The translations under genes and the position numbers were made by a program. The notes beneath the pieces are model-generated. The model saw nothing but the letters and a program-made list of their open reading frames with translations, had not been told where the DNA came from and did not search any database. A stretch of DNA of 64,000 bases from Paracoccaceae bacterium (GTDB lineage: Bacteria > Pseudomonadota > Alphaproteobacteria > Rhodobacterales > Rhodobacteraceae): contig WKFI01000019.1 of NCBI GenBank assembly GCA_014872875.1, positions 372,001 to 436,000 of the forward strand. Reading direction: 5' to 3'. Shown here in pieces: positions 8,564-19,367 of the stretch (the first letter of the stretch is position 1; the number at the start of each line of letters is the position of its first letter).

Positions 8564-9013
8564 TCATTCAGGCATCACCACCATGTGCGGCTCTCCGTTC
8601 GATGTCCGACGCGCAGACCGACCATCCCACCCAATTTCAACGCTCACGCGCCGCCGGAAGGACGAGAAACTGTCGAACGTCACCACATCAACAGGTTCGT
8701 CGAACTGAACGGTGAGGCGCCGACGCGCGCCATCGCCGACCGAAGTCAGGCTGCGCACCTCTGCAGTGAACGGCTGACCCAGATAGCGGCCTTTGACCCG
8801 ATCGCCAACCTGCAACAGCATTCGGTTTTCAGACCCGGAACGCTCAGCCAACGCGCGCAAGGTATTCCAATCGCGCACCCCGTGTTGCTGAGCCAGCAAT
8901 TCCAGAGACTCGCTGTGGGACATTACATGACCGGACCCGCGCAATCGGTCTCGCAGGCGTTTAGCCTGTTGTTTAAGCTCCTCCACCGGAGCAATCTTGG
9001 TTAAAGCCTTCAT
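8564..9013 (-). CDS. Glyoxalase-superfamily-type N-terminal domain protein
   Basis: A 149-residue soluble protein. Its N-terminal 65 residues (VEELKQQAKRLRDRL, LELLAQQHGVRDWNTLRAL) match the helical segment annotated in databases at the N-terminus of some glyoxalase-superfamily proteins and in plasmid-type KTI/UmuC-like ORFs. The remainder is beta-rich (VGDRVKGRYLGQPF, RRRLTVQFDEPVDVV) and looks like a small barrel. I cannot name a reaction. The ATG at 9013 follows GCGAGGC; a GTG one codon earlier is possible. It is monocistronic. The 9014-9289 spacer to the fucosyltransferase gene contains nothing I can support. Confidence 0.6.
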   Translation of the reverse strand: MKALTKIAPVEELKQQAKRLRDRLRGSGHVMSHSESLELLAQQHGVRDWNTLRALAERSGSENRMLLQVGDRVKGRYLGQPFTAEVRSLTSVGDGARRRLTVQFDEPVDVVTFDSFSSFRRRVSVEIGWDGRSARRTSNGEPHMVVMPE

Positions 9014-9289
9014 CACTAGCCTCGCTTTTCAAACGGGCGCGCCCCTGGAGAACGGGGAAGTGGACGGGGCTCGCATTGCCATCCTGACGCGCCGGGAAAA
9101 GGGCGTGGATGTCTGTAAATCAGGGTTTCACCAAAGCCATATTGGCTGCGAGCGGCAGGGGACCCAAACCGGAGCACATCCAATACGCCGACTGCTGCCG
9201 TCTGTCAATTCGGCATGGTTGCGGCCTCTGGAAGTGGCACGCCAAAGCGCATATGGAAGGTTATACGCGCAGCCCGGAGAATACCGATC

Positions 9290-10132
9290 ATGATCACCAC
9301 ACGCTTGCATGGCCGCCTGGGCAACCAGATGTTCCAATATGCGGCGGCTGTGGGCCTGGCCGAACGTCTGGGAACAGATGTTGCACTGGACAGCCGAGAG
9401 GCCCAGGCCCGCGGAGAAGGTGTTTTGACTCGGGTCTTTGATCTTCCCGTCGTTGCACCCCGCCATCTGCCGCCGCTCAAATCCAAAAACCCGGTCAAAT
9501 ACGGGTTGTGGCGCAAATTGGGAACCGTCCCGAAGTTTCAACGCGAAACACATCTGGGCTACAACACCCGGATCGAAAGCCTGATTGATGGCGCCTATCT
9601 GCACGGCTACTGGCAGAGTGAGAGGTACTTTGCCCATTCCCAAGCTCGAATCCGGCGTGACTTTGCCTTCCCCCCCCTTACGGAAACGCGCAACAGCGAC
9701 ATGGCGCAGCGCATTCAGCGATGCACATCCATCTCGTTGCATGTCCGGCGGGGCGATTACCTGACACTCAGCGCCCATGTGCTCTGCGATGATGCTTACT
9801 ACGCCGCCGCATTGCAGAAGGTAGCGGACGGCTTGAACGACCCGCAGATCTTTGTGTTTTCAGACGATCCGCAATGGGCCAAGGATAATCTCCCGTTGCC
9901 TTTTCCGAAGACGGTGGTGGATTTCAACGGACCAGAAACCGATTTCGAGGACATGCGGCTGATGTCGATGTGTCAACACAACATCATCGGCAACAGCTCG
10001 TTTTCCTGGTGGGCAGCCTGGTTGAATGACAACCCTGACAAACGTGTTGCCGGGCCGACCCGCTGGTTCGGCGACCCGGAACTGCACAACCCAGATATCC
10101 TGCCGGAAGGGTGGCTGAAAATTCAGGCTTGA
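9290..10132 (+). CDS. Alpha-1,2-fucosyltransferase-like (GT11)
   Basis: A 280-residue GT11 glycosyltransferase, which moves fucose from GDP-fucose to galactose in LPS or exopolysaccharide. The N-terminal RLGNQMFQYAAAVGLA (residues 9-24) and the donor-binding HVRRGDYL (151-158) are the two family hallmarks, and SSFSWWAAWL near residue 245 is the third conserved block. I chose the ATG at 9290 because family members start just before the RLGNQ motif. It is a single gene; no GDP-fucose synthesis genes are in the window. Donor and acceptor specificity are assumed from the family only. Confidence 0.87.
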   Translation: MITTRLHGRLGNQMFQYAAAVGLAERLGTDVALDSREAQARGEGVLTRVFDLPVVAPRHLPPLKSKNPVKYGLWRKLGTVPKFQRETHLGYNTRIESLIDGAYLHGYWQSERYFAHSQARIRRDFAFPPLTETRNSDMAQRIQRCTSISLHVRRGDYLTLSAHVLCDDAYYAAALQKVADGLNDPQIFVFSDDPQWAKDNLPLPFPKTVVDFNGPETDFEDMRLMSMCQHNIIGNSSFSWWAAWLNDNPDKRVAGPTRWFGDPELHNPDILPEGWLKIQA

Positions 10133-10142
10133 GGCGATCGGG

Positions 10143-10796
10143 TCAGAAGTCAGGTGCCGCGCGGAACTTCATCGATTGGTTGTTCTCAGGGTGCTTCACC
10201 CGCAATTCCTCGGAGTGCAGCATCAGTCGCGGATGATTACGCGCATCGTCTTCAGCATAAAAAGGGTCACCCAGAATCGGGTGCCCAAGGGCCAGCATAT
10301 GCACACGCAGCTGATGCGAGCGCCCGGTTTTCGGCATCAGCCGAACGCGCGTTTCGTTTTCGCCATGTCGCAGGACCCGCCACTCGGTAACCGCCGGTTT
10401 GCCGGTGTCGTGACAAACCATCTGCTTTGGGCGGTTTGGCCAATCCACGATCAGCGGCAGATCGACGGTGCCGGTCTTTGGCTCAAGGTGCCCGACCACA
10501 CGAGCCACATAGGTCTTCCGCGTACTACGCTTTTCGAACTGCATCGAAAGGTGGCGCTGAGCATGCGGAGACAGGGCAAAGATCATCACGCCCGAAGTGT
10601 CCCGGTCCAACCGGTGCACCAACAATGCGGTTGGAAACACCGCCTGCACCCGGGTCAGCAGACAATCGGCCAGATGCTCCCCCCGCCCCGGAACCGACAA
10701 AAGCCCGCTTGGCTTGTTCACCGCCAGGATCTCGCTGTCCTCGTACAAGATGTCCAACGGGCCTTGCGGCGGCGTATAGATAACACTCTGCTCCAT
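10143..10796 (-). CDS. RluA-type pseudouridine synthase
   Basis: A 217-residue pseudouridine synthase. The catalytic motif HRLDRDTSG contains the essential Asp, and KTYVARVVGHL, KTGRSHQLRVHM and HPILGDPFY follow in the usual order. There is no N-terminal S4 domain, and the short length fits RluA (position 746 of 23S rRNA and 32 of tRNA) rather than RluC or RluD. It converges on the GT11 gene with only 10 bases between the stops. The exact target base cannot be assigned by reading alone. Confidence 0.88.
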   Translation of the reverse strand: MEQSVIYTPPQGPLDILYEDSEILAVNKPSGLLSVPGRGEHLADCLLTRVQAVFPTALLVHRLDRDTSGVMIFALSPHAQRHLSMQFEKRSTRKTYVARVVGHLEPKTGTVDLPLIVDWPNRPKQMVCHDTGKPAVTEWRVLRHGENETRVRLMPKTGRSHQLRVHMLALGHPILGDPFYAEDDARNHPRLMLHSEELRVKHPENNQSMKFRAAPDF

Positions 10797-10841
10797 CGCG
10801 CACAGGTGCCACGAAACGCAGGAAATGACCAGCCACCCGCC

Positions 10842-10895
10842 CTGCTTCTTTCTGGATCCAAATACCTCGGGGGTCTTGGGGGCAGAGCCCCCAAA
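10842..10895. repeat. Dispersed intergenic repeat, copy 2
   Basis: CCTGCTTCTTTCTGG, AATACCTCGGGGG and GGGGGCAGAGCCCCC recur in the same order and spacing class as the element at about 1858-1925, with a shorter middle. It lies between the start of the RluA-type gene and the end of hutU, both on the minus strand. Confidence 0.75.
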
Positions 10896-10979
10896 CAGCG
10901 CGCCTTCTGGCGCGCTGCCGGGCCCAACGGGAAGCGGTGCATCTTGGATGCATCGCGGACAGGCGGGAGCCTGCCTGGA

Positions 10980-12659
<1,680 letters not shown>

Positions 12660-12665
12660 GACAGG

Positions 12666-13016
12666 TCACTCCTTCGGGATGATGAGGTCGACGAACCGGC
12701 GACCGCTGTCGCCGATCCAGATCAAATGGGTGTCGCCACTGGACAGCTCGTCCAGCAACACGTCGTAACAGGCATGACCCGCTGCCGGCGGCCAGTTGGA
12801 ACAATACTGGTCTCCGCTGGTCCACCAGGTGCCGAATGTGGCGCGGCCATTGTCGATGTAGACGGTTTTTCCATCCGCACCGAAGGTTTGTTGAGTCTTG
12901 TCGCCAAGCGCTTTGATTGTCGGCAGTAACGCCCTTATTTCGGCGCCCGCCAGCGGGCGTTCCGCCGCCTGGGCGGTGCACGCCAGAAACATCAATGGCG
13001 CGAGCAAACGGATCAT
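12666..13016 (-). CDS. Secreted protein of unknown function inside the hut operon
   Basis: A 116-residue protein. The ATG at 13016 begins a signal peptide (MIRLLAPLMFLACTAQAA), so the mature protein of about 98 residues is periplasmic; the longer open frame upstream enters hutH and is rejected. The mature part has KTVYIDNGRATFGTWWTSG, then two Cys in DQYCSNWPP and HACYDV that could form a disulfide. I do not recognise the family with certainty; the G-T-W-x-x-x-G-D-x-Y-C-S-x-W-P pattern recurs in small secreted alphaproteobacterial proteins. It sits 16 bases after hutH and 6 before hutU, so it is co-transcribed with histidine catabolic enzymes although they act in the cytoplasm. Confidence 0.75.
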   Translation of the reverse strand: MIRLLAPLMFLACTAQAAERPLAGAEIRALLPTIKALGDKTQQTFGADGKTVYIDNGRATFGTWWTSGDQYCSNWPPAAGHACYDVLLDELSSGDTHLIWIGDSGRRFVDLIIPKE

Positions 13017-13032
13017 TCCTGTCTCCGGGCAA

Positions 13033-14556
13033 TCATGGCTGCACCTCGACCTGCGCGGCATGGGCGATCTCGCCCGAACGCACCAAAGTCGAGGCTGTTT
13101 CGATGTCGGGCGCCAGATAACGGTCATCTTCAAGCGCGGGCACCTTGGCGCGCAGCGTGTTGATTACGTCCTGCAGCCTGGCAGACGTGGCAAGCGGCGC
13201 ACGCGCCTCCACCCCTTGCGCGGCACAAAGCAATTCGACACCCAGGATCACCGACAGATTGGCATTCATGCGCGCAAGGCGCAGCGCGCCATGGGCGGCC
13301 ATCGACACGTGGTCCTCTTGATTGGCAGAGGTCGGAGTGGAATCGGTCACACACGGATTGGCCAGGTGCTTGTTCTCACTCATCAGCGCGGCAGTGGTCA
13401 CTTCGGCAATCATGAAGCCCGAGTTGAGGCCCGGGTTGGGCGTCAGGAACGGCGGCAGGTCGAAGCTGAGTGTCGGATCCACCATCAGCGCTACGCGACG
13501 TTGGGCAATCGCTCCAATCTCGGCCACTGCCAATGCAATCTGATCAGCGGCAAAGCCGACATACTCGGCGTGGAAATTACCGCCCGATACGATGCGACCT
13601 TCACTCACTAGAACCAGCGGGTTGTCGGTGACGGCGTTGGCTTCGATCTCCAGCGTTTTGGCAGCCATGCGCAGAACATCCAGTGCTGCACCGACCACTT
13701 GCGGCTGGCAGCGGATGCAATAGGGGTCTTGCACCCGATGGTCGTCTTCGCGGTGGCTTTCACGAATTTCCGAACCATTCATGATCGCGCGCATTTCTCG
13801 GGCCACGTCGATCTGTCCGGCATGTCCGCGCAATGTGTGGATATCGCTGACCAAAGGCGCGGTCGATCCCATGATCGCGTCCGTGGTCAGCGCTGCAATT
13901 ACCATCGAGGCCTGCGCCATCCGCCACGCGTCGAACAGCCCGGCCAGCGCGCAAGCCGTAGAGAATTGCGTACCGTTGATAAGCCCCAGGCCTTCCTTGG
14001 GTCCCAGAACAATCGGCTCTAATCCGGCCTTTTTCAGGGCTATGTCGCTGGGCAGGCGCTCGCCTTCGTAGGTCGCCTCCCCTGCACCGATCATCGCTGC
14101 GGTCATGTGGGCAAGAGGCGCCAGATCGCCAGAGGCCCCGACAGAGCCCTGTGATGGAACCACCGGGGTCACGCCGCGTTCCAGCATGCTTTCGATCTGC
14201 TCGATCACCAGCCAACGCACACCCGAGGCCCCGCGCCCCAGCGACAGAAGCTTGAGCACCATCATCAGGCGTGTCTTGTCTTCGGCCAAGGGTTCCCCAA
14301 CGCCACAGCAGTGGGACAGGATCAAATTACGTTGCAGGGTGGCAGTGTCTTCGGGCGCGATCTTGGTCGAAGCGAGTTTGCCGAAACCGGTGTTGATCCC
14401 GTAAACCGCGTCTCTACCGGCGGCGGCATCGGCGACCATCTGAGCCGCGGCCTCGACTGCCGGTTGGGCGGAACGGTCCAGACGTGCCGGTTCAAGGGAG
14501 CGATAGATCTTTTTCAGCGCAGCCAGCGTGACCGCGCCGGGGATCAGGGACATCAT
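13033..14556 (-). CDS. hutH: Histidine ammonia-lyase
   Basis: A 507-residue histidase that removes ammonia from L-histidine to give urocanate. The autocatalytic MIO cofactor triad Ala-Ser-Gly is seen at residues 141-143 ([15 protein letters not shown]), and [12 protein letters not shown] and QEDHVSMA carry further active-site residues. The start overlaps the hutI stop by 4 bases (ATGA), so the two are coupled. Two adjacent ATGs exist at 14556 and 14553; the difference is one residue. Confidence 0.97.
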   Translation of the reverse strand: MMSLIPGAVTLAALKKIYRSLEPARLDRSAQPAVEAAAQMVADAAAGRDAVYGINTGFGKLASTKIAPEDTATLQRNLILSHCCGVGEPLAEDKTRLMMVLKLLSLGRGASGVRWLVIEQIESMLERGVTPVVPSQGSVGASGDLAPLAHMTAAMIGAGEATYEGERLPSDIALKKAGLEPIVLGPKEGLGLINGTQFSTACALAGLFDAWRMAQASMVIAALTTDAIMGSTAPLVSDIHTLRGHAGQIDVAREMRAIMNGSEIRESHREDDHRVQDPYCIRCQPQVVGAALDVLRMAAKTLEIEANAVTDNPLVLVSEGRIVSGGNFHAEYVGFAADQIALAVAEIGAIAQRRVALMVDPTLSFDLPPFLTPNPGLNSGFMIAEVTTAALMSENKHLANPCVTDSTPTSANQEDHVSMAAHGALRLARMNANLSVILGVELLCAAQGVEARAPLATSARLQDVINTLRAKVPALEDDRYLAPDIETASTLVRSGEIAHAAQVEVQP

Positions 14557-15767
14557 GTCTTACCTTCCTGAGTGTCGGCAAAAATACGTTCGTTGAGCGG
14601 GTTGAACCCGATGCGGTAGGACAGCTCTCCGGGCGTTTCCACATCCCAGACCGCCAGGTCAGCGCGCTGGCCCGCAGCAATCAGGCCCCGATCCGACAGG
14701 CCCAAGGCTTGGGCGGCGTTGCGAGTGACGCCTGCCAATGCCTCTTCCGGGGTCATGCGGAAAAGGGTGCAGCCCATGTTCATGGTCAAAATAAGCGAAG
14801 TCAGGGGAGACGATCCCGGGTTGCAATCGGTTGCCAGCGCCATCGGTACGGCATGGGTGCGGAATGCCTCGATCGGCGGCTGTTGGGTTTCACGGATCGT
14901 GTAAAAGGCACCCGGCAGGATCACTGCGACAGAACCGCTGGCGGCCATCGCCCTTGCGTCATCTTCGGTCGCGTATTCCACGTGATCTACAGAAAGCGCG
15001 CCATAGCGGGCGGCCAGTTGAGTACCACCCAAATGGCTCAGCTGCTCGGCATGCAGCTTGACGGGCAGGCCAAGCTCTTGCGCGGCCTTGAACACCCGTT
15101 CGATCTGATCGGGTTGAAAGGCGATACCTTCGCAGAATCCATCCACCGCGTCGACCAGTCCTTCGGCATGCGCCGCTGACAGCGCCGGGATGCAAACCTC
15201 GTCGATATAGGCGTCGTCGCGGTCCTTGTATTCTGCAGGTGTTGCGTGGGCACCCAGGAAAGTGGTCTTGATCGTAACCGGGCGCAACTCTGCCAGCTTG
15301 CGCGCAGCCCGCAGCATGTTGAGCTCGGTCTCACGGTCCAGCCCATAGCCGGATTTGACCTCGACCGTGGTAGCGCCTTCGGCGATCAGCGCGTCGAGCC
15401 GGGGCAGCGCGCTGGCGACCAACTCGTCCAGAGACGCCTCGCGCGTGCCACGCACGGTGGACACAATACCCCCTCCGGCGCGGGCGACTTCTTCGTAGCT
15501 GGCGCCGTTCAGACGCATTTCGAATTCCAGCGCCCGATTGCCACCAAAAACGATATGGGTGTGGCAATCGATCAAGGCAGGCGTCACAAGTCGTCCGCCC
15601 AGATCGCGGCGGGGCCAGTCAGCATATTCGGTGGGGAGATCGACCCCAACCCAGCGAATATTGCCATTTTCAACCGCAACAGAGCCGCTTTCGATCAGCC
15701 CATAAGGCGCGTCTCCCGGCACCATCGTGGCCAGTTTCGCACCCGTAAGAACATATTCGTCAGTCAC
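14553..15767 (-). CDS. hutI: Imidazolonepropionase
   Basis: A 404-residue amidohydrolase-superfamily enzyme that opens the imidazolone ring to give N-formimino-L-glutamate. The metal motif [10 protein letters not shown] and [12 protein letters not shown] are intact. I take the start as a GTG at 15767 (VTDEYVLTG), which gives the family length. The frame stays open to 15875, but a longer start would run across the 15823-15838 palindrome and into hutF. It is the first gene of the minus-strand hut operon and divergent from hutF. Confidence 0.93.
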   Translation of the reverse strand: MTDEYVLTGAKLATMVPGDAPYGLIESGSVAVENGNIRWVGVDLPTEYADWPRRDLGGRLVTPALIDCHTHIVFGGNRALEFEMRLNGASYEEVARAGGGIVSTVRGTREASLDELVASALPRLDALIAEGATTVEVKSGYGLDRETELNMLRAARKLAELRPVTIKTTFLGAHATPAEYKDRDDAYIDEVCIPALSAAHAEGLVDAVDGFCEGIAFQPDQIERVFKAAQELGLPVKLHAEQLSHLGGTQLAARYGALSVDHVEYATEDDARAMAASGSVAVILPGAFYTIRETQQPPIEAFRTHAVPMALATDCNPGSSPLTSLILTMNMGCTLFRMTPEEALAGVTRNAAQALGLSDRGLIAAGQRADLAVWDVETPGELSYRIGFNPLNERIFADTQEGKT

Positions 15768-15822
15768 CGGATCAGAATCCTTTTCTCCCACTTGCGCCGC
15801 AAAAGGTATGCTCTTAAAGTCA

Positions 15823-15838
15823 TTATGTCTAGACATAA
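15823..15838. promoter_or_regulatory. Palindromic operator between hutI and hutF (probable HutC site)
   Basis: TTATGTCTAGACATAA is a perfect 16-bp palindrome in the divergent spacer, 9 bases before the hutF start and 55 before the hutI start. GntR-family HutC repressors bind short palindromes of the TGTxxxxACA type. The position would let one site control both hut arms. Confidence 0.7.
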
Positions 15839-15847
15839 GAGGATCAG

Positions 15848-17215
15848 ATGCAGACCATTTTCGCCCGACGCGCATTGACCCCGGCTGGATGGCTTCATGA
15901 TATTCAGGTCACGTTTGCAGCCTCACGGATCACCTCGATCAAGGCCGGCGTGTCCGCAGCCGCGGGAGACACAGTTGTCGATACTTTGCTGCCGGCCCTC
16001 GCGAACCTGCACTCCCATGCTTTTCAACGGGCAATGGCCGGCATGACCGAAGTCCGCGCTGCCGGGCGAGACAGTTTCTGGACCTGGCGCACGCTCATGT
16101 ACCGATTCATGGAACATGTCACGCCGGAACAGCTGGAAGCCATCGCCGCGCTGGTTTTTCTGGAAATGCAGGAGGCCGGATATGCCTCGGTCGGAGAGTT
16201 CCACTATGTGCATAATCAGCCGGGTGGCACACGCTATGATCGGATGAGCGAGCTGAGCCAGCGGATTTTTTCGGCAGCAGATCAGACCGGGATCGGGCTG
16301 ACGCATTTGCCGGTGCTGTATTCCTATGGCGGGGCCGGGCGGACCGAACTGGGCGGCGGTCAGATGCGATTTGGCAATACAGTTGACGACTTTGCCGATC
16401 TGCTGGCGGAAGCCCGTGCCGAATGCGCCCGAACCTTGCCAGCAGATGCGAAAGTGGGAATGGCACCGCATTCGCTGCGGGCCACCTGCCCTGAGGATCT
16501 GGCGCAGGCTCTGGACCTGCAACAAGGGCAGCCGATCCACATCCATATCTCGGAACAACCGAAGGAGGTTGAGGACATTCAAACCTGGCTGGGCGCGCGT
16601 CCGGTGGAGTGGCTCCTGCAAAATGCCCCGGTGGATGACACTTGGTGCCTGATTCATGCGACACACATGACCGAACAGGAAACCGTGGACATGGCGCGAT
16701 CCGGCGCTGTGGCGGGGCTGTGCCCGATTACCGAGGCCAATCTGGGGGACGGCCCGTTCAACGGACCAACCTTTCTGTCGGCGGGAGGCGCGTTTGGCGT
16801 CGGCTCGGATTCCAATGTCTGCATTTCGCTGACTGAAGAGCTGCGGATGCTGGAGTATTCCCAACGGCTTCGTGACCTGAGCCGCAATGTTCTGGTTCCC
16901 GGGGAAGGATCGGTGGGTGAAACCCTGTATCTGGGCGCGGCCCGGGGCGGCGCGCAAGCATTGGGCCGGGACAGCGGCACGATCGAGGTCGGTCAACTGG
17001 CTGATCTGGTGGCAATCGACGGCAACGATCCGGCGTTGGTGGCACTGCAGGATAATCAGATCCTGGACGGGTTGTGTTTTGCGGCCAAGGATCACGTTGT
17101 CACCGATCTGTGGTCTGCGGGACGGCATCAGGTCCGCGGCGGCCGTCATGTGGCGCGTGAGGCGGTTTTGGCGACGTATCGGTCCGCCATCACCTCACTC
17201 ATAGGCTCGTTGTGA
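15848..17215 (+). CDS. hutF: Formimidoylglutamate deiminase
   Basis: A 455-residue amidohydrolase that hydrolyses N-formimino-L-glutamate to N-formyl-L-glutamate and ammonia, the first step of the two-step HutF/HutG branch. [17 protein letters not shown] supplies the metal-binding His pair, [14 protein letters not shown] and [12 protein letters not shown] the further ligands and the catalytic Asp. The start ATG has an AGAGGA ribosome-binding site partly adjoining the upstream palindrome. The partner N-formylglutamate amidohydrolase gene (hutG) is not in this window. It converges on hutD, 8 bases apart. Confidence 0.95.
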   Translation: MQTIFARRALTPAGWLHDIQVTFAASRITSIKAGVSAAAGDTVVDTLLPALANLHSHAFQRAMAGMTEVRAAGRDSFWTWRTLMYRFMEHVTPEQLEAIAALVFLEMQEAGYASVGEFHYVHNQPGGTRYDRMSELSQRIFSAADQTGIGLTHLPVLYSYGGAGRTELGGGQMRFGNTVDDFADLLAEARAECARTLPADAKVGMAPHSLRATCPEDLAQALDLQQGQPIHIHISEQPKEVEDIQTWLGARPVEWLLQNAPVDDTWCLIHATHMTEQETVDMARSGAVAGLCPITEANLGDGPFNGPTFLSAGGAFGVGSDSNVCISLTEELRMLEYSQRLRDLSRNVLVPGEGSVGETLYLGAARGGAQALGRDSGTIEVGQLADLVAIDGNDPALVALQDNQILDGLCFAAKDHVVTDLWSAGRHQVRGGRHVAREAVLATYRSAITSLIGSL

Positions 17216-17223
17216 GTACGGAC

Positions 17224-17733
17224 CTAGATAAACGCGACCCAAAGCGCGCATGTTTCAGGCTGGACCTGCGCGCGCGTTCCGCTTGGCAGGTTGTCGCCCT
17301 GACCCGATGTGAGAGCAACACCGCCCTCGATCTCGACCTGCCCATGAACGACGAACAGGATGCCGTCGGTGTCGGCGTTGATCTCCCCGGGCTCCAGCAC
17401 GCGAACCCAAGCTTGCAGCCCCTTGGGATCAAACATCAGGTTGAACGCACGCGACGGGCCATCGATCAGAGTACACTGCAACGACAAATCGCCCTCAAAC
17501 GGCAAAGGCGTGAAAGGCCGCGCTGTCAGATCGGCCGCGTCGCCGCGCAGGTGGATTCCCTGCCCCTCAACAATCGTCAGAATCCTCTGCAGGCCCGGAA
17601 AGGTGGAAAAACCACCGTCCTGCGTGATGTCGGCCAGGCTCAAACGCCAATGCACCCCCGCGGCCAAAGGCCGGGTGACACCGCCTCCGTTCTTCCACGG
17701 GACAGGCGCGCATGTGGCTGCATCGAACATCAT
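17224..17733 (-). CDS. hutD: HutD-family cupin protein
   Basis: A 169-residue HutD-family protein with a bicupin-like fold. VPWKNGGGVTRPLA near the N-terminus and LSLADITQDGGFSTFPG are the family's signature stretches. HutD is widespread in hut loci and is thought to act as a governor that keeps hut expression from running too high, possibly by binding formylglutamate. It lies between hutF and hutC but on the opposite strand from both. Two adjacent ATG codons exist at the start. Confidence 0.88.
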   Translation of the reverse strand: MMFDAATCAPVPWKNGGGVTRPLAAGVHWRLSLADITQDGGFSTFPGLQRILTIVEGQGIHLRGDAADLTARPFTPLPFEGDLSLQCTLIDGPSRAFNLMFDPKGLQAWVRVLEPGEINADTDGILFVVHGQVEIEGGVALTSGQGDNLPSGTRAQVQPETCALWVAFI

Positions 17734-17816
17734 CTTTCTCCGTCCCTTTCCTCCGCAGGCGAATACGGGGATAAAGCTCCCTGCCGCCCTTCTGCCAGAC
17801 CCTATCGGAACCGACC

Positions 17817-18518
17817 GTGACCACCAGCCGAAAAACCAGCTTCCAGGACGTTCAGGACGAAGTCATCCGCCGGATTCAGGATCGGATCTGGCCACAGGGC
17901 AGCCTGCTGCCAACCGAGTTTGAACTGGCCGAAGAGTTCGGATGCGCCCGCGCCACGGTGAACCGGGCGCTGCGGGAGCTGGCCGAGAAAGGCATCATCG
18001 ACCGCAAACGAAAAAGCGGCACACGGGTGGTAACAGCCCCGGTCAAACAAGCGGTGTTCGAAATCGCCGTCGTGCGCCACACAATCGAAGAGCGGAACGC
18101 CGATTACCGGTATGCGTTGGTGCATCGCTCGGTCGATCCCATTCCCGCGTGGCTGGGCGCACGGCTGGATCTGCCACAAGGGGCGCAGGTGGTACGGGTA
18201 AAATGCATGCATTATGCCGACAACCGTCCGTTCCAGTTCGAGGATCGGTGGATCAATATCGCGACGGTGCCGGATGTCGTTGGGGCCGACTTCTCGGACC
18301 GGGGGCCAAACGAATGGCTGTTGGAACAGGTGCCATTCACTGACGCGGAAATTGCCATGACCGCGGTTCCTGCCGACGCGCAGTTGAGTGAATTTCTGGC
18401 TGCGCCCGAGAACACGCCGCTGCTGCAGATGGAGCGCACGACGTGGCTAAAGGGCGCTCCGGTTACGTTCGTTCGGATGACCTACCATCCCGGCTACCGG
18501 ATGCAGACCCGGTATTGA
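17817..18518 (+). CDS. hutC: Histidine utilisation repressor, GntR family
   Basis: A 233-residue regulator with an N-terminal GntR winged helix (WPQGSLLPTEFELAEEFG, TVNRALRELAEKGII) and a C-terminal UTRA ligand domain. HutC-type repressors bind urocanate and leave their operators when it accumulates. The start is a GTG at 17817, which leaves 83 bases to the divergent hutD. The likely operator is the palindrome between hutI and hutF; I see no copy of that palindrome before hutC itself. Confidence 0.9.
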   Translation: MTTSRKTSFQDVQDEVIRRIQDRIWPQGSLLPTEFELAEEFGCARATVNRALRELAEKGIIDRKRKSGTRVVTAPVKQAVFEIAVVRHTIEERNADYRYALVHRSVDPIPAWLGARLDLPQGAQVVRVKCMHYADNRPFQFEDRWINIATVPDVVGADFSDRGPNEWLLEQVPFTDAEIAMTAVPADAQLSEFLAAPENTPLLQMERTTWLKGAPVTFVRMTYHPGYRMQTRY

Positions 18519-18539
18519 ATCGCTTCCAGTGTACATTGG

Positions 18540-18584
18540 ATCACTTTTCGTTGCCTTTCCCGTTGGTCAAACGCGAAAAGTGAT
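18540..18584. terminator. Inverted repeat between convergent hutC and racemase-like gene
   Basis: Perfect 11-bp arms, ATCACTTTTCG (18540-18550) and CGAAAAGTGAT (18574-18584), enclose a 23-base loop. The convergent setting suggests a bidirectional terminator, though the long loop and missing U-tract are unusual. Just before it lies the near-palindrome CCAGTGTACATTGG. Confidence 0.45.
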
Positions 18585-18593
18585 GCCCTTGTT

Positions 18594-19358
18594 TCAACGG
18601 AAACTGGAAACGCTGCAGAGCGACAGAAGACGCCCCGGTCCGGTGACTTCGGCATCAAGCCCCGCCAGTTTCAACATGTGCCAGGCCAGCGCGAGATTGC
18701 TGGAGAAGACGGGAATTCCTGTTGCGGCTTCCGCCTGTTCAACCGCGTTGAGGAGACGCAGGTTGGTGCACGACACAAAGACCGCATCACAAGGGGCTTG
18801 GGCCGCAACGGTCTCAATCGCTTTCAACACCGAAGCCTCCGAGATGCGGGCAACAATCCTGTCATCCTGCTCTTCGAACGACCCAAATCCTGCGACCTCA
18901 ATCCCGGCGTCTTGCAAACGATCGCGCATCCGAGCCGAGACCTCGGGAATATAAGGCGTTACGAAGCCCAGTCTTTGCACGTTCAGCGCCTGACAGGCGG
19001 CAATGGTGGCTCGCAATGGATCGGTCACTTGCACGCCGGGCCGTGCTTGGCGGATAGCGTCGCGTACTGCGTCCGAGCCGATCACGGTAGACGCTGAGGT
19101 GCAGCCATATCCGATGACGTCGAATTGCATGGTCTCGGGCAGCGTCGCTGCGGTAGCAGGCAGATCCTGCTTCATCCGCATCAGCGTTTCGGGCGTCACA
19201 TCGGCAACCATGGGTATGCGTGTGTGGTAGAGGCCAACACCGGGAAGCGCAGCGATCCGGTTGATTTCCGGCTCCAGTGACTCGTCGGTCTCCAGAACGA
19301 TCAGGCCCAGCTTGGCGCGCTGTCCGAACCCTTCATCTGTGTCGAAACTCAGCTTCAT
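18594..19358 (-). CDS. Asp/Glu racemase-superfamily protein (EutA/maleate isomerase-like)
   Basis: A 254-residue member of the Asp/Glu/hydantoin racemase, arylmalonate decarboxylase and maleate isomerase superfamily. The two catalytic cysteines are visible in the two halves: VIGYGCTSAST and FVSCTNLRL. Relatives called EutA occur in ectoine-degradation operons and others isomerise maleate to fumarate. It is the last gene of a four-gene minus-strand operon (M20, DAP ammonia-lyase, M24, this one), 9 bases after the M24 gene. Racemisation of a diamino acid or its acyl derivative is one possible role here; it is an inference from context. Confidence 0.82.
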   Translation of the reverse strand: MKLSFDTDEGFGQRAKLGLIVLETDESLEPEINRIAALPGVGLYHTRIPMVADVTPETLMRMKQDLPATAATLPETMQFDVIGYGCTSASTVIGSDAVRDAIRQARPGVQVTDPLRATIAACQALNVQRLGFVTPYIPEVSARMRDRLQDAGIEVAGFGSFEEQDDRIVARISEASVLKAIETVAAQAPCDAVFVSCTNLRLLNAVEQAEAATGIPVFSSNLALAWHMLKLAGLDAEVTGPGRLLSLCSVSSFR

Positions 19359-19367
19359 AACCCCGCC

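Noticed and set aside
15768-15875. Upstream starts for hutI
   Set aside because: They would run through the palindromic operator and overlap hutF; the GTG at 15767 gives the family length.
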